Assembly (NCBI RefSeq): GCF_030551255.1 | Contig: NZ_CP130630.1 | Location: forward strand, 1,550,001-1,614,000 | DNA from: Streptomyces sp. NL15-2K | Lineage (GTDB): Bacteria; Actinomycetota; Actinomycetes; Streptomycetales; Streptomycetaceae | DNA: 64,000 nt | Direction of reading: 5' to 3' | Shown: positions 27,835-36,238 of the stretch, piece after piece | Position numbering within the stretch: position 1 is the stretch's first letter | Layout: each line of letters starts with the position of its first letter | The notes under the pieces: generated by a model | What the model was told of the DNA's origin: nothing | Databases searched by the model: none | The model's input: the letters and a program-made list of their open reading frames with translations, nothing else | Translations under genes and position numbers: made by a program

Positions 27835-29456
27835 GGCGTCTCCCCCAGGTCTGCCGGGCCGGCCGTGAGGTCGTCCCGGTCGGCGGTGAGGTCGTCCAGG
27901 CCGGCCGTGAGCCGGTCGCGGTCGTGCTCCTCGACGCCGAGCATGTAGAGCCCGACCCGCTTCTCGGTGAGGCCGGTCGTGTCGTCGAACCTGGCGGCCA
28001 GGCGGCCCTCCTTGAGGACGAGCAACCGGTCGGAGAGGGCGAGGAGTTCGGTGAGGTCGGCGGAGATCAGCAGGACGGCGGCGCCCGCGTCGCGGGCGGC
28101 GACCAGACGCTCGTACATGAAGCGCATCGCGCCGATGTCCACCCCGCGGGTGACCTGTGAGGCGATCAACAGGCATGGCTCTGCGGAGAGTTCGCGGGCG
28201 ACGATCACCTTCTGCATGTTGCCCCCGGACAGCGCGCTCACCGGAACCGACGGGTCGGGCGTGCGGATGGCGTACTGGTCGATCAACTGCTCGGCGTGGG
28301 CGCGTACGGCACCGGGGTGCAGGACGCCACGGCGGGCGAGGGGCGGTCGGTCGTGGCGGTCGACGACGAGGTTGTCGGTGATGGACGCGTCGAGGGCGGC
28401 GCCGTTGTGCAGCCGGTCCTCCGGCACGTAGCCGATGCCGGCCCTGCGGTGTCCTGCCACGTCGAGGCCGGCCGTGTCGGTGCCGTCGATGTGGACCGTG
28501 CCCGCGGTGGGGCGGCGCAACCCGGCGAGGATCTCGGCGAGTTCGCTCTGGCCGTTGCCCTCGATGCCGGCCACGCCGACGATCTCCCCGGCGGCGACGT
28601 CGAAATCGAGGTCGTGCAGGGACTGGGCGGTCGGAGCCTCGTACCGGAGGCTCCGTACCCGCAGGGTGGTCCGCGTGGGACGGGCAGGGGCGCGGTCCAC
28701 GTCCAGGGACATGTCCCGGCCGACCATCATGGAGGCGAGGGAGCGCTCGGTGGCGTCGGCGGTGGCGACCGTGCCCACCAGGGAGCCGGCCCGCATCACG
28801 CTCACCTGGTCGCTGATCTCCCGTACCTCACGCAGCTTGTGCGAGATGAACAGCACGGTCATCCCGCCGTCGCGCAGTCGGCGCACGGCGGCGAACAGGT
28901 CCTCGGTCTCCTGCGGGGTGAGCACCGCGGTCGGCTCGTCGAGGATCAGCACGCGGGCTTGCCGGTGGAGCGCCTTGAGGATCTCGGTGCGCTGCCGCAT
29001 CCCGACCGACACCTCGTCGACGCGCGCCCTGGGGTCGACGGTGAGTCCGGACTCCTCCGCGAGCCGGGCGGTGGTCTCCACGGCCGCCTTCGGGTCGACC
29101 AGACCGCGACGGCCCGGCTCCACGCCGAGGACCACGTTCTGGGCGACGGTGAAGGACGGCACCAGCATGAGGTTCTGGTGCACCATGCCCACGCCCAGAG
29201 CGATGGCCGAGGCCGGGCCGCGCAGCACACGGGCCCGTCCGCCGACCAGGATCTCGCCCGAGCTGGGCTGTTCGAGGCCGTAGAACATCTTCATCAGAGT
29301 GGACTTGCCCGCGCCGTTCTCCCCGACGACCGCCCGGATCTCGCCCGGCGGGACCTCCAGGTCCACGGCGCGCACCGCGCGCACCCCGTTGGCGTAGGTC
29401 TTGGTGACCTGGCGGGCGGCGACGGCCGGTCCGTCCTCGCCCCATGGCTCGTTCAT
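27831..29456 (-). CDS. Nucleoside ABC transporter ATPase, double-domain, 541 aa
   Basis: Duplicated ATPase of the BmpB/NupO (and sugar-type RbsA-like) group. Seen: first domain Walker A GENGAGKST (about 50), signature VSVGMRQRTEIL, Walker B VLILDEPTAVL; second domain with degenerate Walker A GIEGNGQSE, signature LSGGNMQKVIVAREL and Walker B-like CLLIASQVTRGVD in which the usual D-E pair is replaced. ATG 29456 is chosen over an in-frame TTG six bases upstream. The C-terminus carries a short imperfect repeat (LTAGLDDLTADRDDLTAG) of no known role. Confidence 0.93.
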   Translation of the reverse strand: MNEPWGEDGPAVAARQVTKTYANGVRAVRAVDLEVPPGEIRAVVGENGAGKSTLMKMFYGLEQPSSGEILVGGRARVLRGPASAIALGVGMVHQNLMLVPSFTVAQNVVLGVEPGRRGLVDPKAAVETTARLAEESGLTVDPRARVDEVSVGMRQRTEILKALHRQARVLILDEPTAVLTPQETEDLFAAVRRLRDGGMTVLFISHKLREVREISDQVSVMRAGSLVGTVATADATERSLASMMVGRDMSLDVDRAPARPTRTTLRVRSLRYEAPTAQSLHDLDFDVAAGEIVGVAGIEGNGQSELAEILAGLRRPTAGTVHIDGTDTAGLDVAGHRRAGIGYVPEDRLHNGAALDASITDNLVVDRHDRPPLARRGVLHPGAVRAHAEQLIDQYAIRTPDPSVPVSALSGGNMQKVIVARELSAEPCLLIASQVTRGVDIGAMRFMYERLVAARDAGAAVLLISADLTELLALSDRLLVLKEGRLAARFDDTTGLTEKRVGLYMLGVEEHDRDRLTAGLDDLTADRDDLTAGPADLGETP

Positions 29457-29472
29457 CGTCAAGGCCGTTCGG

Positions 29473-30567
29473 TTAGAGGGCGCTGGGCACCGTGACGGAG
29501 CCGGACTTGACCTTGTCGGCGGCTTCCTGGACCTCGGTACGGATCGTCTCGGGCACCAACTCCTTGAAGTGGTCGTCGTTCACGTAGCCGACGGCGTCCT
29601 CGGCGAGACCGACGGTGGAGACGGCGCCGTACTTCAGGGTGTCCTTCTGGTCGTCCTGCGCGGCCTTGTACAGGGCGTTGCCGACGTTCTTGAGGATGGA
29701 GGTGACGACGGTGTTCTTCTGCGCCTGGTCGGTGAGGGTCTGGTACTGGTCGGAGTCGACGCCGAACGCGTACCGCTTGGCGCTGACGGCCGACTCGAAG
29801 GTGCCGAGCCCGGAGAGCCCGGCGACCGGCCACACCAGCGCGGCTCCCTGGCCGTACATGGCGGTGCTGATCTCCTTGCCCTTGGCGGGGTCGCCGAACG
29901 GCTTGTCGCCGCCCACGTATTGGACGAGGACGTCGGAGTTCTTTCCGCCGGCGGCCTTGAAGCCCGACTTGAAACCGACGACGAAGTCCTCGATCAACGG
30001 GATCTTCACGCCGCCCATGACGCCGACCTTCTTCAGGGATTCGGTTCCCTTGAGGGCTTTCGCGGCCACCAGCTTCTCGGCCAGGAATCCCGCGAGATAA
30101 CCGCCCTCGTTCTGCTTGAAGGTGACGGAGTAGACGTTCTCGCACTTGTTGGAACAGGCGCCGTTCTTGCCGCTGTAGTCGACCGGGGCGTCGAAGACCC
30201 AGAACTTCTTGTCCGGGAATTCCGGGGCGAGTTTGCCGATGTAGTCGGTGACGTCGAAGGTGCCGGCGGCGAGGATGTCGTAGTCGTCGGCCGAGGCGGC
30301 GTCCTCGAAGCCGGGCTCCCACTTGGTGCGGTCGGAGCCGAGCTCCACCACCTTGAGCTGGTAGCCGAGGTCCTTCGTGGCCCGCTGCAGGCCGGCGTAG
30401 GCGGAGTCGAAGAACGACTTGTCGCCCAGCCCGCCATTGATCACCAATTTGATCCGCGGCTTGCCGGACGAGGCCGCTGCGGAATCATCCCCGTCGCCCG
30501 ATCCTCCGCACGCGCTCAGCGCGAGCATGCCTGTCACCACGACGGCGGCGCTTCTTCCGTATCTCAT
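29473..30567 (-). CDS. BMP-family nucleoside-binding lipoprotein, 364 aa
   Basis: Substrate-binding component of the importer. Seen: ATG 30567 eight nt after AGGAGAT; signal peptide with lipobox LALSACGG; basic membrane protein (Med/BMP) domain with INGGLGDKSFFDSAYAGLQR, FDAPVDYSG, FKQNEGGYLAGFLAE, VGVMGGVKIPLIEDFVVGF, FGVDSDQYQTL. First gene of the importer operon (binding protein, ATPase, two permeases). An operator for a LacI-type repressor lies 57-71 bp upstream of the start codon. Confidence 0.93.
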   Translation of the reverse strand: MRYGRSAAVVVTGMLALSACGGSGDGDDSAAASSGKPRIKLVINGGLGDKSFFDSAYAGLQRATKDLGYQLKVVELGSDRTKWEPGFEDAASADDYDILAAGTFDVTDYIGKLAPEFPDKKFWVFDAPVDYSGKNGACSNKCENVYSVTFKQNEGGYLAGFLAEKLVAAKALKGTESLKKVGVMGGVKIPLIEDFVVGFKSGFKAAGGKNSDVLVQYVGGDKPFGDPAKGKEISTAMYGQGAALVWPVAGLSGLGTFESAVSAKRYAFGVDSDQYQTLTDQAQKNTVVTSILKNVGNALYKAAQDDQKDTLKYGAVSTVGLAEDAVGYVNDDHFKELVPETIRTEVQEAADKVKSGSVTVPSAL

Positions 30568-30623
30568 CTTCGATCTCCTGATCATTTCGTCGCCGAGTGA
30601 GCGGCTGCGTCGACAGTAGAAAG

Positions 30624-30638
30624 TGCAAAACGTTTTGG
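30624..30638 (-). promoter_or_regulatory. LacI-type operator upstream of the nucleoside importer
   Basis: CCAAAACGTTTTGCA on the minus strand; core CAAAACGTTTTG is a perfect palindrome with the central CG characteristic of LacI/GalR operators. The identical 15-mer occurs at 34703-34717 in front of the deaminase gene. The LacI gene between them (32257) is the natural binder. Confidence 0.8.
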
Positions 30639-30679
30639 CTACGTCGCCCGGTTTCTGTTTGATTTCAGGCGGGGGAATT

Positions 30680-31432
30680 TCAGGCGTCGGTGAGCAGCGC
30701 GGTGGCGGCGATGCGCAGAGTCCGGTCGAAATCCGTCTCGCGTTCCCCGGCCGTGAGGGCGTCACCGGTGCGGAGGTGGTCGGACACCGTCAGCACCGCG
30801 AGGGCCTCGCCGCCCTCCGCGCAGGCCACGGCGTACAGTCCCGCCGCCTCCATCTCGACCGCGAGCGTGCCCCGGCGCTCCAGGGCGTCGAAGAGGGCGG
30901 GGCGGTCCAGGTAGAAGTGGTCGCTGCTGAAGACCGGTCCGATGTGCACGGCCTCGGCCCCGGACAGCTCCCGCTCGGCGGCGTCCGCGGCGGCGCGCAA
31001 AAGCTTGTAGGAGGGGGCGAGGGAGAGGGTCACGCCGTCCACGAGGACGCGGCTGACGCTGGAGTCGGTGTGCGCGGCGGACGCGACCACCACGTCCCGG
31101 ACGGACACCGAGGCCGGGATCGCGCCCGCCGTGCCGACCCGGACGATCCTGCGCACGCCGTAGTGGCGGAACAGCTCCGTCGCGTAGATCGTCACGGACG
31201 GGATGCCCATGCCGGAGGCGAGCACCGACATCGGCACGCCCCGGTGGCTTCCGGTGTAGCCGAGGATGCCGCGTACGTCGGTGACCTGCCGTGCGTCCTG
31301 AAGGAACGTCTCGGCGATCCGCCGGGCGCGGCGCGGATCCCCCGGCATCAGGACCAGGGGCGCGAAGTCGCCGGGGGCGGCGGCGATGTGGGGTGTGCCG
31401 GTGACGGACGTGTCCAGCTGTCCGGGCGTCAC
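30680..31432 (-). CDS. Purine-nucleoside phosphorylase, DeoD-like, 250 aa
   Basis: Cleaves purine nucleosides with phosphate to base plus (deoxy)ribose-1-phosphate. Seen: phosphate loop LMPGDPRRARRIAETF, SGMGIPSVTIYATELFRHYG, VRVGTAGAIPASVSVRDVV, the substrate region VEMEAAGLYAVA and VSDHLRTG. GTG 31432 overlaps the stop of the gene upstream (GTGA). It is in the salvage cluster next to the importer and deaminase; cytoplasmic. Confidence 0.9.
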   Translation of the reverse strand: MTPGQLDTSVTGTPHIAAAPGDFAPLVLMPGDPRRARRIAETFLQDARQVTDVRGILGYTGSHRGVPMSVLASGMGIPSVTIYATELFRHYGVRRIVRVGTAGAIPASVSVRDVVVASAAHTDSSVSRVLVDGVTLSLAPSYKLLRAAADAAERELSGAEAVHIGPVFSSDHFYLDRPALFDALERRGTLAVEMEAAGLYAVACAEGGEALAVLTVSDHLRTGDALTAGERETDFDRTLRIAATALLTDA

Positions 31433-32178
31433 AGTTCCGCTCCCGCGAGCCAGCGTGCCAGCCGGTCCCACAGCTCGGCGTAACCGTCCCACGCCAGGAA
31501 CGGCGGCGGTGCCCAGTGCGGTGCCACGTCGGAGGTGAACGCCGCGGATCTGCCCGCGCCGTGGCCGCCGACGACGAGCAGCGGGTGCCCGGCGCACTCG
31601 GCGAGCAGCGACGCCTCCGGCCGCGCGGCGACCTCGTTGAGGCCGAGCAGCGCGGGCCACGACCGGTCCAGTCCTCGTACGACCGCGTGCTCGCCCACCA
31701 CTTCGGGGGCGGCTCCGGCCGGGAGTTCCACCCGGTCGTCGCGGTCCAGGATCGTCACCGGCAGGGCGGCGGCGAGCGGGGAGCGCCCCCATCGCGCGCG
31801 GGCGTCGATGCCGCTGAAGGTCAGATAGCCGCCGATCATCAGCACCCCGCCGCCCCGCTCCACGAAGCCGCGCACCAGCTCGGACCGGTCGGGCGCGGGG
31901 ACGGAGTCGTTGAAGGTCTCGGGCGGGAGCTGGAAGCTGTTGGCGCCCACATCGCTGATGACCACGACGTCGTACGCGTCGAAGCCGTCGGCGGTGGCAG
32001 GGACGCGGGTCGGGATCTCGTGCGAGGGCACGTAGGTCACGTCGTGGCCGCGTGAGCGGAGCGCGTCGAGGAAGGCGCCTCCGCCCTCGGTGTACTCGGA
32101 GGTGTGGAAGGCGTCGAAGCCTTTCTGGTGGACCGTGTAGGTGAACCAGGACTCGCCGACAACGAGCACTCTGGGCAT
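31429..32178 (-). CDS. ThuA-like / glutamine-amidotransferase-fold protein, 249 aa
   Basis: Seen: VLVVGESWFTYTVHQKGFDAF at the N-terminus, YDVVVISDVGANSFQLPPETF, ERGGGVLMIGGYLTFSGI and LLVVGGHGAGRSAAFTSDVAPHW. These are the marks of a family (COG5426-type) with a class I amidotransferase-like flavodoxin fold, but no Cys-His-Glu triad is evident. Function unknown; ThuA relatives are sugar-linked. Translational overlap with the nucleoside phosphorylase suggests a role in processing the sugar phosphate or nucleoside, which is inference. Confidence 0.75.
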   Translation of the reverse strand: MPRVLVVGESWFTYTVHQKGFDAFHTSEYTEGGGAFLDALRSRGHDVTYVPSHEIPTRVPATADGFDAYDVVVISDVGANSFQLPPETFNDSVPAPDRSELVRGFVERGGGVLMIGGYLTFSGIDARARWGRSPLAAALPVTILDRDDRVELPAGAAPEVVGEHAVVRGLDRSWPALLGLNEVAARPEASLLAECAGHPLLVVGGHGAGRSAAFTSDVAPHWAPPPFLAWDGYAELWDRLARWLAGAEL

Positions 32179-32256
32179 GGCGAACCGCCTTTCGAGGCAG
32201 GGCGTATCGGCACGGGAACTCCGTGCGTTACGACGGCAGTTGAAGTCCGGCGTGGG

Positions 32257-33321
32257 TCAGCGGGCGGCGGGTGCTGTGCTGCCGCGGACCTTGAGTTCGA
32301 CGGGAAGGGTGTGCCGGGAGGCCGGCGGGACCTCGCCCCGGGTGACGTACTGGAGGAGTTGCGCGGTGGCGGTGCGGCCCACGTCGTAGGCCGGCTGGTG
32401 GACGGTGGTCAGGGGCGGATGCGCCAGCGAGGCCGCCCGGATGTCGTCGAAGCCGACCACCGACACGTCGTCCGGCACCGACAGCCCCGCCTCCCTCAGC
32501 GCCAGGAGGGCGCCGAAGGCCATCAGGTCGTTGGCCGCGAAGACGGCCGTGCAGTCATCGGGGAGACCGCCCTCCTGGAGGAGCCCCGCGACGAGGCCGT
32601 ATCCGGAGGTCTCCTTGAAGTCGCCGACGCGTTCGACGACTTCGCCCCGGAAGGCCCGTACGAAACCGTTGGCACGGGCGTTGCTGCTCTTCAGGGCGCG
32701 CGGGCCGGTCAGCATGAGGGCCCGGCGGTGGCCGAGCGACCGGAGGTGCTCCCCCACCAGCCGCCCGCCCGCCTCGTGGTCGGCGGTGGCGATGAGGACG
32801 CCTTCGAGGCCCTCGACCTCCTCGTCGGCGAGCGCGATGGGGAACTTGCCCATGAGGGCCTCCAGCCTCCGCCGGGACGGCGGGGACCCCGAGGCGTACA
32901 CCATGCCGTCGATGAACCGGCTGCGGATCATGCCGAGGTAGCGGTCCTCGCGGTCGGCGTCGAACTCGGTGTTGCACAGGATCAGGCCGTAGCCGAGGTC
33001 GTGGGCGGCGTCCTCGGCGCCCTTGGCCAGCTCGGCGAAGAAGGTGTTGCTGATGTCGGGGATCAGCAGGCCGATCACCGAGGTGGAACCGGCCTGCAGG
33101 CTGCGGGCCAGCGAGGCCGGGACGTAGCCGAGCCGGTTGACGACGCTGCGGACCCGTGCGGCGGTGTGCTCGTTGACCGGCCGGTTGCCGCTGAGGACGT
33201 GGGAGACGGTGGTGGCGCTGACGCCTGCCGCGGCGGCCACGTCCTTGATGGACGCGGGGCGCCGGACGGCCGCCCGCCGGTACGGCTCGGAGGTCATGGC
33301 CTCGTACGGCTCAGGGGTCAT
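32257..33321 (-). CDS. LacI-family transcriptional regulator, 354 aa
   Basis: Seen: N-terminal LacI helix-turn-helix (about 24-45; [20 protein letters not shown]) with hinge helix ([11 protein letters not shown]), then a periplasmic-binding-like ligand domain ([31 protein letters not shown]). ATG 33321 overlaps the deaminase stop by 11 nt; ATG 33297 is an alternative. It probably represses the importer and its own operon through the two CCAAAACGTTTTGCA operators and responds to a nucleoside or sugar product. Confidence 0.92.
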   Translation of the reverse strand: MTPEPYEAMTSEPYRRAAVRRPASIKDVAAAAGVSATTVSHVLSGNRPVNEHTAARVRSVVNRLGYVPASLARSLQAGSTSVIGLLIPDISNTFFAELAKGAEDAAHDLGYGLILCNTEFDADREDRYLGMIRSRFIDGMVYASGSPPSRRRLEALMGKFPIALADEEVEGLEGVLIATADHEAGGRLVGEHLRSLGHRRALMLTGPRALKSSNARANGFVRAFRGEVVERVGDFKETSGYGLVAGLLQEGGLPDDCTAVFAANDLMAFGALLALREAGLSVPDDVSVVGFDDIRAASLAHPPLTTVHQPAYDVGRTATAQLLQYVTRGEVPPASRHTLPVELKVRGSTAPAAR

Positions 33322-34684
33322 AGTGCTGCACCGCCCTGCCGTGGGAGGTGTCGAGGATCCGCGCCACCCGGGTGTCGGCCTCGGCCAGCAGCGCGGGCTC
33401 GTCCACCGTGAGCAGTCGGCCGTCGCGCATCAGGACCCGGCCGTCGACGACGACCGTCCGTACGTCACTGGCGCGGGCGCTGTAGACCAGCGCGGCGCGC
33501 GGATCGTGCAGCGGACGGCAGTGCGGACCCGACAGGTCGGTCAGGACGATGTCGGCGCGCATGCCGGGCTCCAGCGCCCCGATCTCTTTCTGCAGACCCA
33601 GGGCGCGGGCTCCGCCGCGCATGGCCAGGCGCAGGGTGTCGGAGACGGTCATCCAGGTGGCGTCCCGTACCGCCTGCTTCTGGGTGAGGGCCACCAGCCG
33701 CAGTGCTTCCCACACGTCGAGCGTGTTGTGACCGGCGGCACCGTCCGTGCCGACGGCGACCGCGACTCCGGCACCGAGGAGGTCGCGGACCGGGGTGAGC
33801 GGGGACAGGGCGTGCTTGAGGTAGACCTTGGGGCAGCAGGCCACGGCGGTGGTGCCGGCGTACTCGGCGAGCAGCGGCAGGTCGTCCTCGACGATCCCGC
33901 AGCCGTGCGCGATCAGGGCGCCGGCGTCCAGCACCCCGGTCTCGTGCAGCACCCGGATCGGGGTGATGCCGCGCCGCTCCAGGCTGGACCGGGTCTGCTC
34001 CAGGTGCTCGGCGGCGTGGATGTGCATGCGCAGTCCGAGCCTCCGGGCGTGCCCGGCGAGGGTCCGCAGATCGCCGTCGTCGACCGTGTACGGGGCGTGC
34101 GGCCCGAGCGAGACGGTGACCCGGCCGTCGGCACCGCCGTGCCAGGCCTGCGCGAACGTCACCGTCTCCTCCAGGGCCGCCTCGCCCCGGCTGCTGAAGT
34201 ACGTGGGCGCGATGTCGGCCCGCAGGCCGGTCTCGGTGACCGCCTGGGCGATCTGCTCGGGGAAGAAGTAGTGGTCGGCGAACGTGGTGACACCGGAGCG
34301 GATCATCTCCGCGCAGGCGAGCATGGCCCCGATCCGTACGTCCGCGGGGGTGAGGTTGGACTCCATCGGCCAGACACGGTCGTTGAACCAGCCCTCGACC
34401 GTCACGTCCTCGGCCGCGCCGCGCATCAGCACCATGGGGCTGTGCGTGTGCGCGTTGACCAGGCCGGGAACGGCCAGGAGCCCGCGCCCGTCGATCACGT
34501 CCGCCGCATGGCCCGGACCGGAGGCGCCGGTGGTGCCGGTCGGCCGTACCGCCTCGATGACGCCGTCCGTCACGACGATGTCCTGCGCCCGCAGAATCTC
34601 GCACTCGCCCTCCGGCGGGACCCGCAGCACATCGCAGCCGCTCACCAGGAGGCGGCGGGTCGATGGAGGCGTTCTGTCGCTCAT
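33311..34684 (-). CDS. Amidohydrolase: MTA/SAH- or nucleoside-type deaminase, 457 aa
   Basis: Metal-dependent amidohydrolase of the ATZ/TRZ group (MTA/S-adenosylhomocysteine deaminase, guanine/cytosine deaminase relatives). Seen: HxH in VNAHTHSPM (about 75), HIHAAEHLEQT with the third metal His, and the metal Asp in VAVGTDGAAGHNTLD. In a nucleoside salvage setting it most likely deaminates an imported purine nucleoside or base before phosphorolysis. The promoter sits very close: a TAGCTT box lies seven nt before the ATG, which predicts a leaderless transcript, and the LacI operator is just upstream. Confidence 0.88.
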   Translation of the reverse strand: MSDRTPPSTRRLLVSGCDVLRVPPEGECEILRAQDIVVTDGVIEAVRPTGTTGASGPGHAADVIDGRGLLAVPGLVNAHTHSPMVLMRGAAEDVTVEGWFNDRVWPMESNLTPADVRIGAMLACAEMIRSGVTTFADHYFFPEQIAQAVTETGLRADIAPTYFSSRGEAALEETVTFAQAWHGGADGRVTVSLGPHAPYTVDDGDLRTLAGHARRLGLRMHIHAAEHLEQTRSSLERRGITPIRVLHETGVLDAGALIAHGCGIVEDDLPLLAEYAGTTAVACCPKVYLKHALSPLTPVRDLLGAGVAVAVGTDGAAGHNTLDVWEALRLVALTQKQAVRDATWMTVSDTLRLAMRGGARALGLQKEIGALEPGMRADIVLTDLSGPHCRPLHDPRAALVYSARASDVRTVVVDGRVLMRDGRLLTVDEPALLAEADTRVARILDTSHGRAVQHYDP

Positions 34685-34702
34685 GGCGCACAAGCTAGAT
34701 AC

Positions 34703-34717
34703 CCAAAACGTTTTGCA
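34703..34717. promoter_or_regulatory. LacI-type operator in front of the deaminase
   Basis: CCAAAACGTTTTGCA, identical (inverted) to the site at 30624-30638. It ends 19 bp before the deaminase ATG and overlaps where a -35 region would lie relative to the TAGCTT -10 box (complement of 34692-34697), so binding would block RNA polymerase. Confidence 0.8.
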
Positions 34718-34755
34718 CAACCATGGGATCCGGGCGCCTCGCGAACCACGACCAC

Positions 34756-36048
34756 TCACTGCTCCGTCAGGAACAGCTCCACGACTGGCACGAGCACGTC
34801 CGGGCGGGTGACCGGGAGCGTCAGGGTCAGGGTGTCGGCGGCCTGCGACAAGGGGGCGAGGTGGGCGTGCGGCTGCGGGGTGCTGTCGAGAAGGCTGATT
34901 CCGACTTCGCTGCCGTCGCTCAGCAGTTGGGCGTATTTCACCCGGCCGGCCAGACCGGGCAGATGGACGTGCTTGAACGGCCAGGAGAAGAGATGCAGAT
35001 AGAGGCGGTTGCCGCGAAGGGTGTAGACACCGTGGGCGGGCGGCGTGAACGGCGCGGGACCGGCGCCGTGGACGGCGCGGGCGTGCAGCCGCATCCAGTC
35101 CGCGATGGAGCGCAGGATGGCGCGGGCCCGGGGCTCCATGTTCCCGCGGCCGTCGGGACCCACGTTGAGGATCATGTTGCCGTTGTTCGACACGGACTGG
35201 ACGAGCATGCGCACCACGTCGCCGGGGTCCTTGAACTCCAGGTTGTCGCGGTGGTATCCCCACGAGCCGTTGAGGGTCTGGCACGCCTCCCACATCACCT
35301 CGACGCCGTCCTGGGTCGGCGGACGGTCCGGCTGGTACTGCTCGGGGGTCACGTAGTCGCCCGGGATGCCCAGGCGGTTGTTGACCACGATGCCTGGCTG
35401 GAGGGCGCGGGTCATCGCCAGGAGTCGCGGTGAGTCCCAGGCCTCGGGGCCCTTGCCCGGCATTCCTCCACGCTTCCAGGGAAACGTGAAGTCGTAGAAC
35501 ATCAGGTCGACAGGGCCGTACGAGGTGAGCAGTTCCCGGACCTGGGCGTGCAGGTGGGCGCGGTATCTGCCCATGTCGCGGCCGGAGTTGAGGGCGGACA
35601 CGTCCGGCGCGTTGCGCAGCGGGTGGATGCCGTCGATCACGTAGTCGGGATGGTGCCAGTCGATGAGCGAGTGGTAGAAGCCGACCTTGAGCCCTTCGGC
35701 ACGGATCGCGGCGACGAATTCGGCGACGAGGTCCCGGCCGCAGACCTTGGCCGAGGTGTAGTCCGTGACCGCCGAGTCCCAGAGGCAGAAGCCGTCGTGG
35801 TGCTTGGTGGTCAGTACGACGTAGCGCATGCCGGCCGCACGCGCCGTACGGGCGATGTCGGCGGCGTCGAACAGGTCGGGGTCGAAGTGGTCGACATATC
35901 TATGGTACTCGGCGTCCCCGATCTCCTCATAGCTGCGCACCCATTCATGCCGTGCGGCCATGCTGTAGACGCCGAAGTGGACGAAGAGACCGAACCTGGC
36001 CTCGCGCATCCAGCCGGTCACCGAGGGCGTCTCACGCATCTGAGTCAA
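34756..36048 (-). CDS. GH29 alpha-L-fucosidase, about 430 aa
   Basis: Hydrolyses alpha-L-fucosides. Seen: WMREARFGLFVHFGVYSM at the N-terminus, YVVLTTKHHDGFCLWDS (substrate His pair), FYHSLIDWHHPDY, and VDLMFYDFTFPWK around the expected nucleophile Asp; NNGNMILNVGPDGRG near the C-terminal end of the barrel. No signal peptide, so fucose is removed inside the cell after uptake. Start: TTG 36048 has a GGAGG seven nt upstream; ATG 36039 is the other option. Divergent from the ABC transporter, with paired operators between them. Confidence 0.88.
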   Translation of the reverse strand: MTQMRETPSVTGWMREARFGLFVHFGVYSMAARHEWVRSYEEIGDAEYHRYVDHFDPDLFDAADIARTARAAGMRYVVLTTKHHDGFCLWDSAVTDYTSAKVCGRDLVAEFVAAIRAEGLKVGFYHSLIDWHHPDYVIDGIHPLRNAPDVSALNSGRDMGRYRAHLHAQVRELLTSYGPVDLMFYDFTFPWKRGGMPGKGPEAWDSPRLLAMTRALQPGIVVNNRLGIPGDYVTPEQYQPDRPPTQDGVEVMWEACQTLNGSWGYHRDNLEFKDPGDVVRMLVQSVSNNGNMILNVGPDGRGNMEPRARAILRSIADWMRLHARAVHGAGPAPFTPPAHGVYTLRGNRLYLHLFSWPFKHVHLPGLAGRVKYAQLLSDGSEVGISLLDSTPQPHAHLAPLSQAADTLTLTLPVTRPDVLVPVVELFLTEQ

Positions 36049-36122
36049 TTCAATGCCTCCGCTTCGACTGAGAAACATTCTTCCCCTCCCAAGGCACTCA
36101 ATGAAACAGGCCTACGACATAC

Positions 36123-36156
36123 GAACCAGGTTCCATTATGTTGTGGAACCAGGTTC
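36123..36156. promoter_or_regulatory. Paired palindromic operators GAACCAGGTTC
   Basis: Two perfect copies of GAACC-A-GGTTC at 36123-36133 and 36146-36156, centres 23 bp apart (about two helical turns). The flanks make the pair a larger near-perfect inverted repeat. Located between the divergent fucosidase and ABC transporter genes. Probably the binding sites of a dimeric repressor of the glycan locus; the regulator at 43545 is the nearest candidate. Confidence 0.7.
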
Positions 36157-36238
36157 GTTTATCGAGGATTTCCGCGCTTTCCTTGACAGCCGACATTTTC
36201 TACTCACAGAATGCGGCATCCGAGATGGGAGGTCAGCC

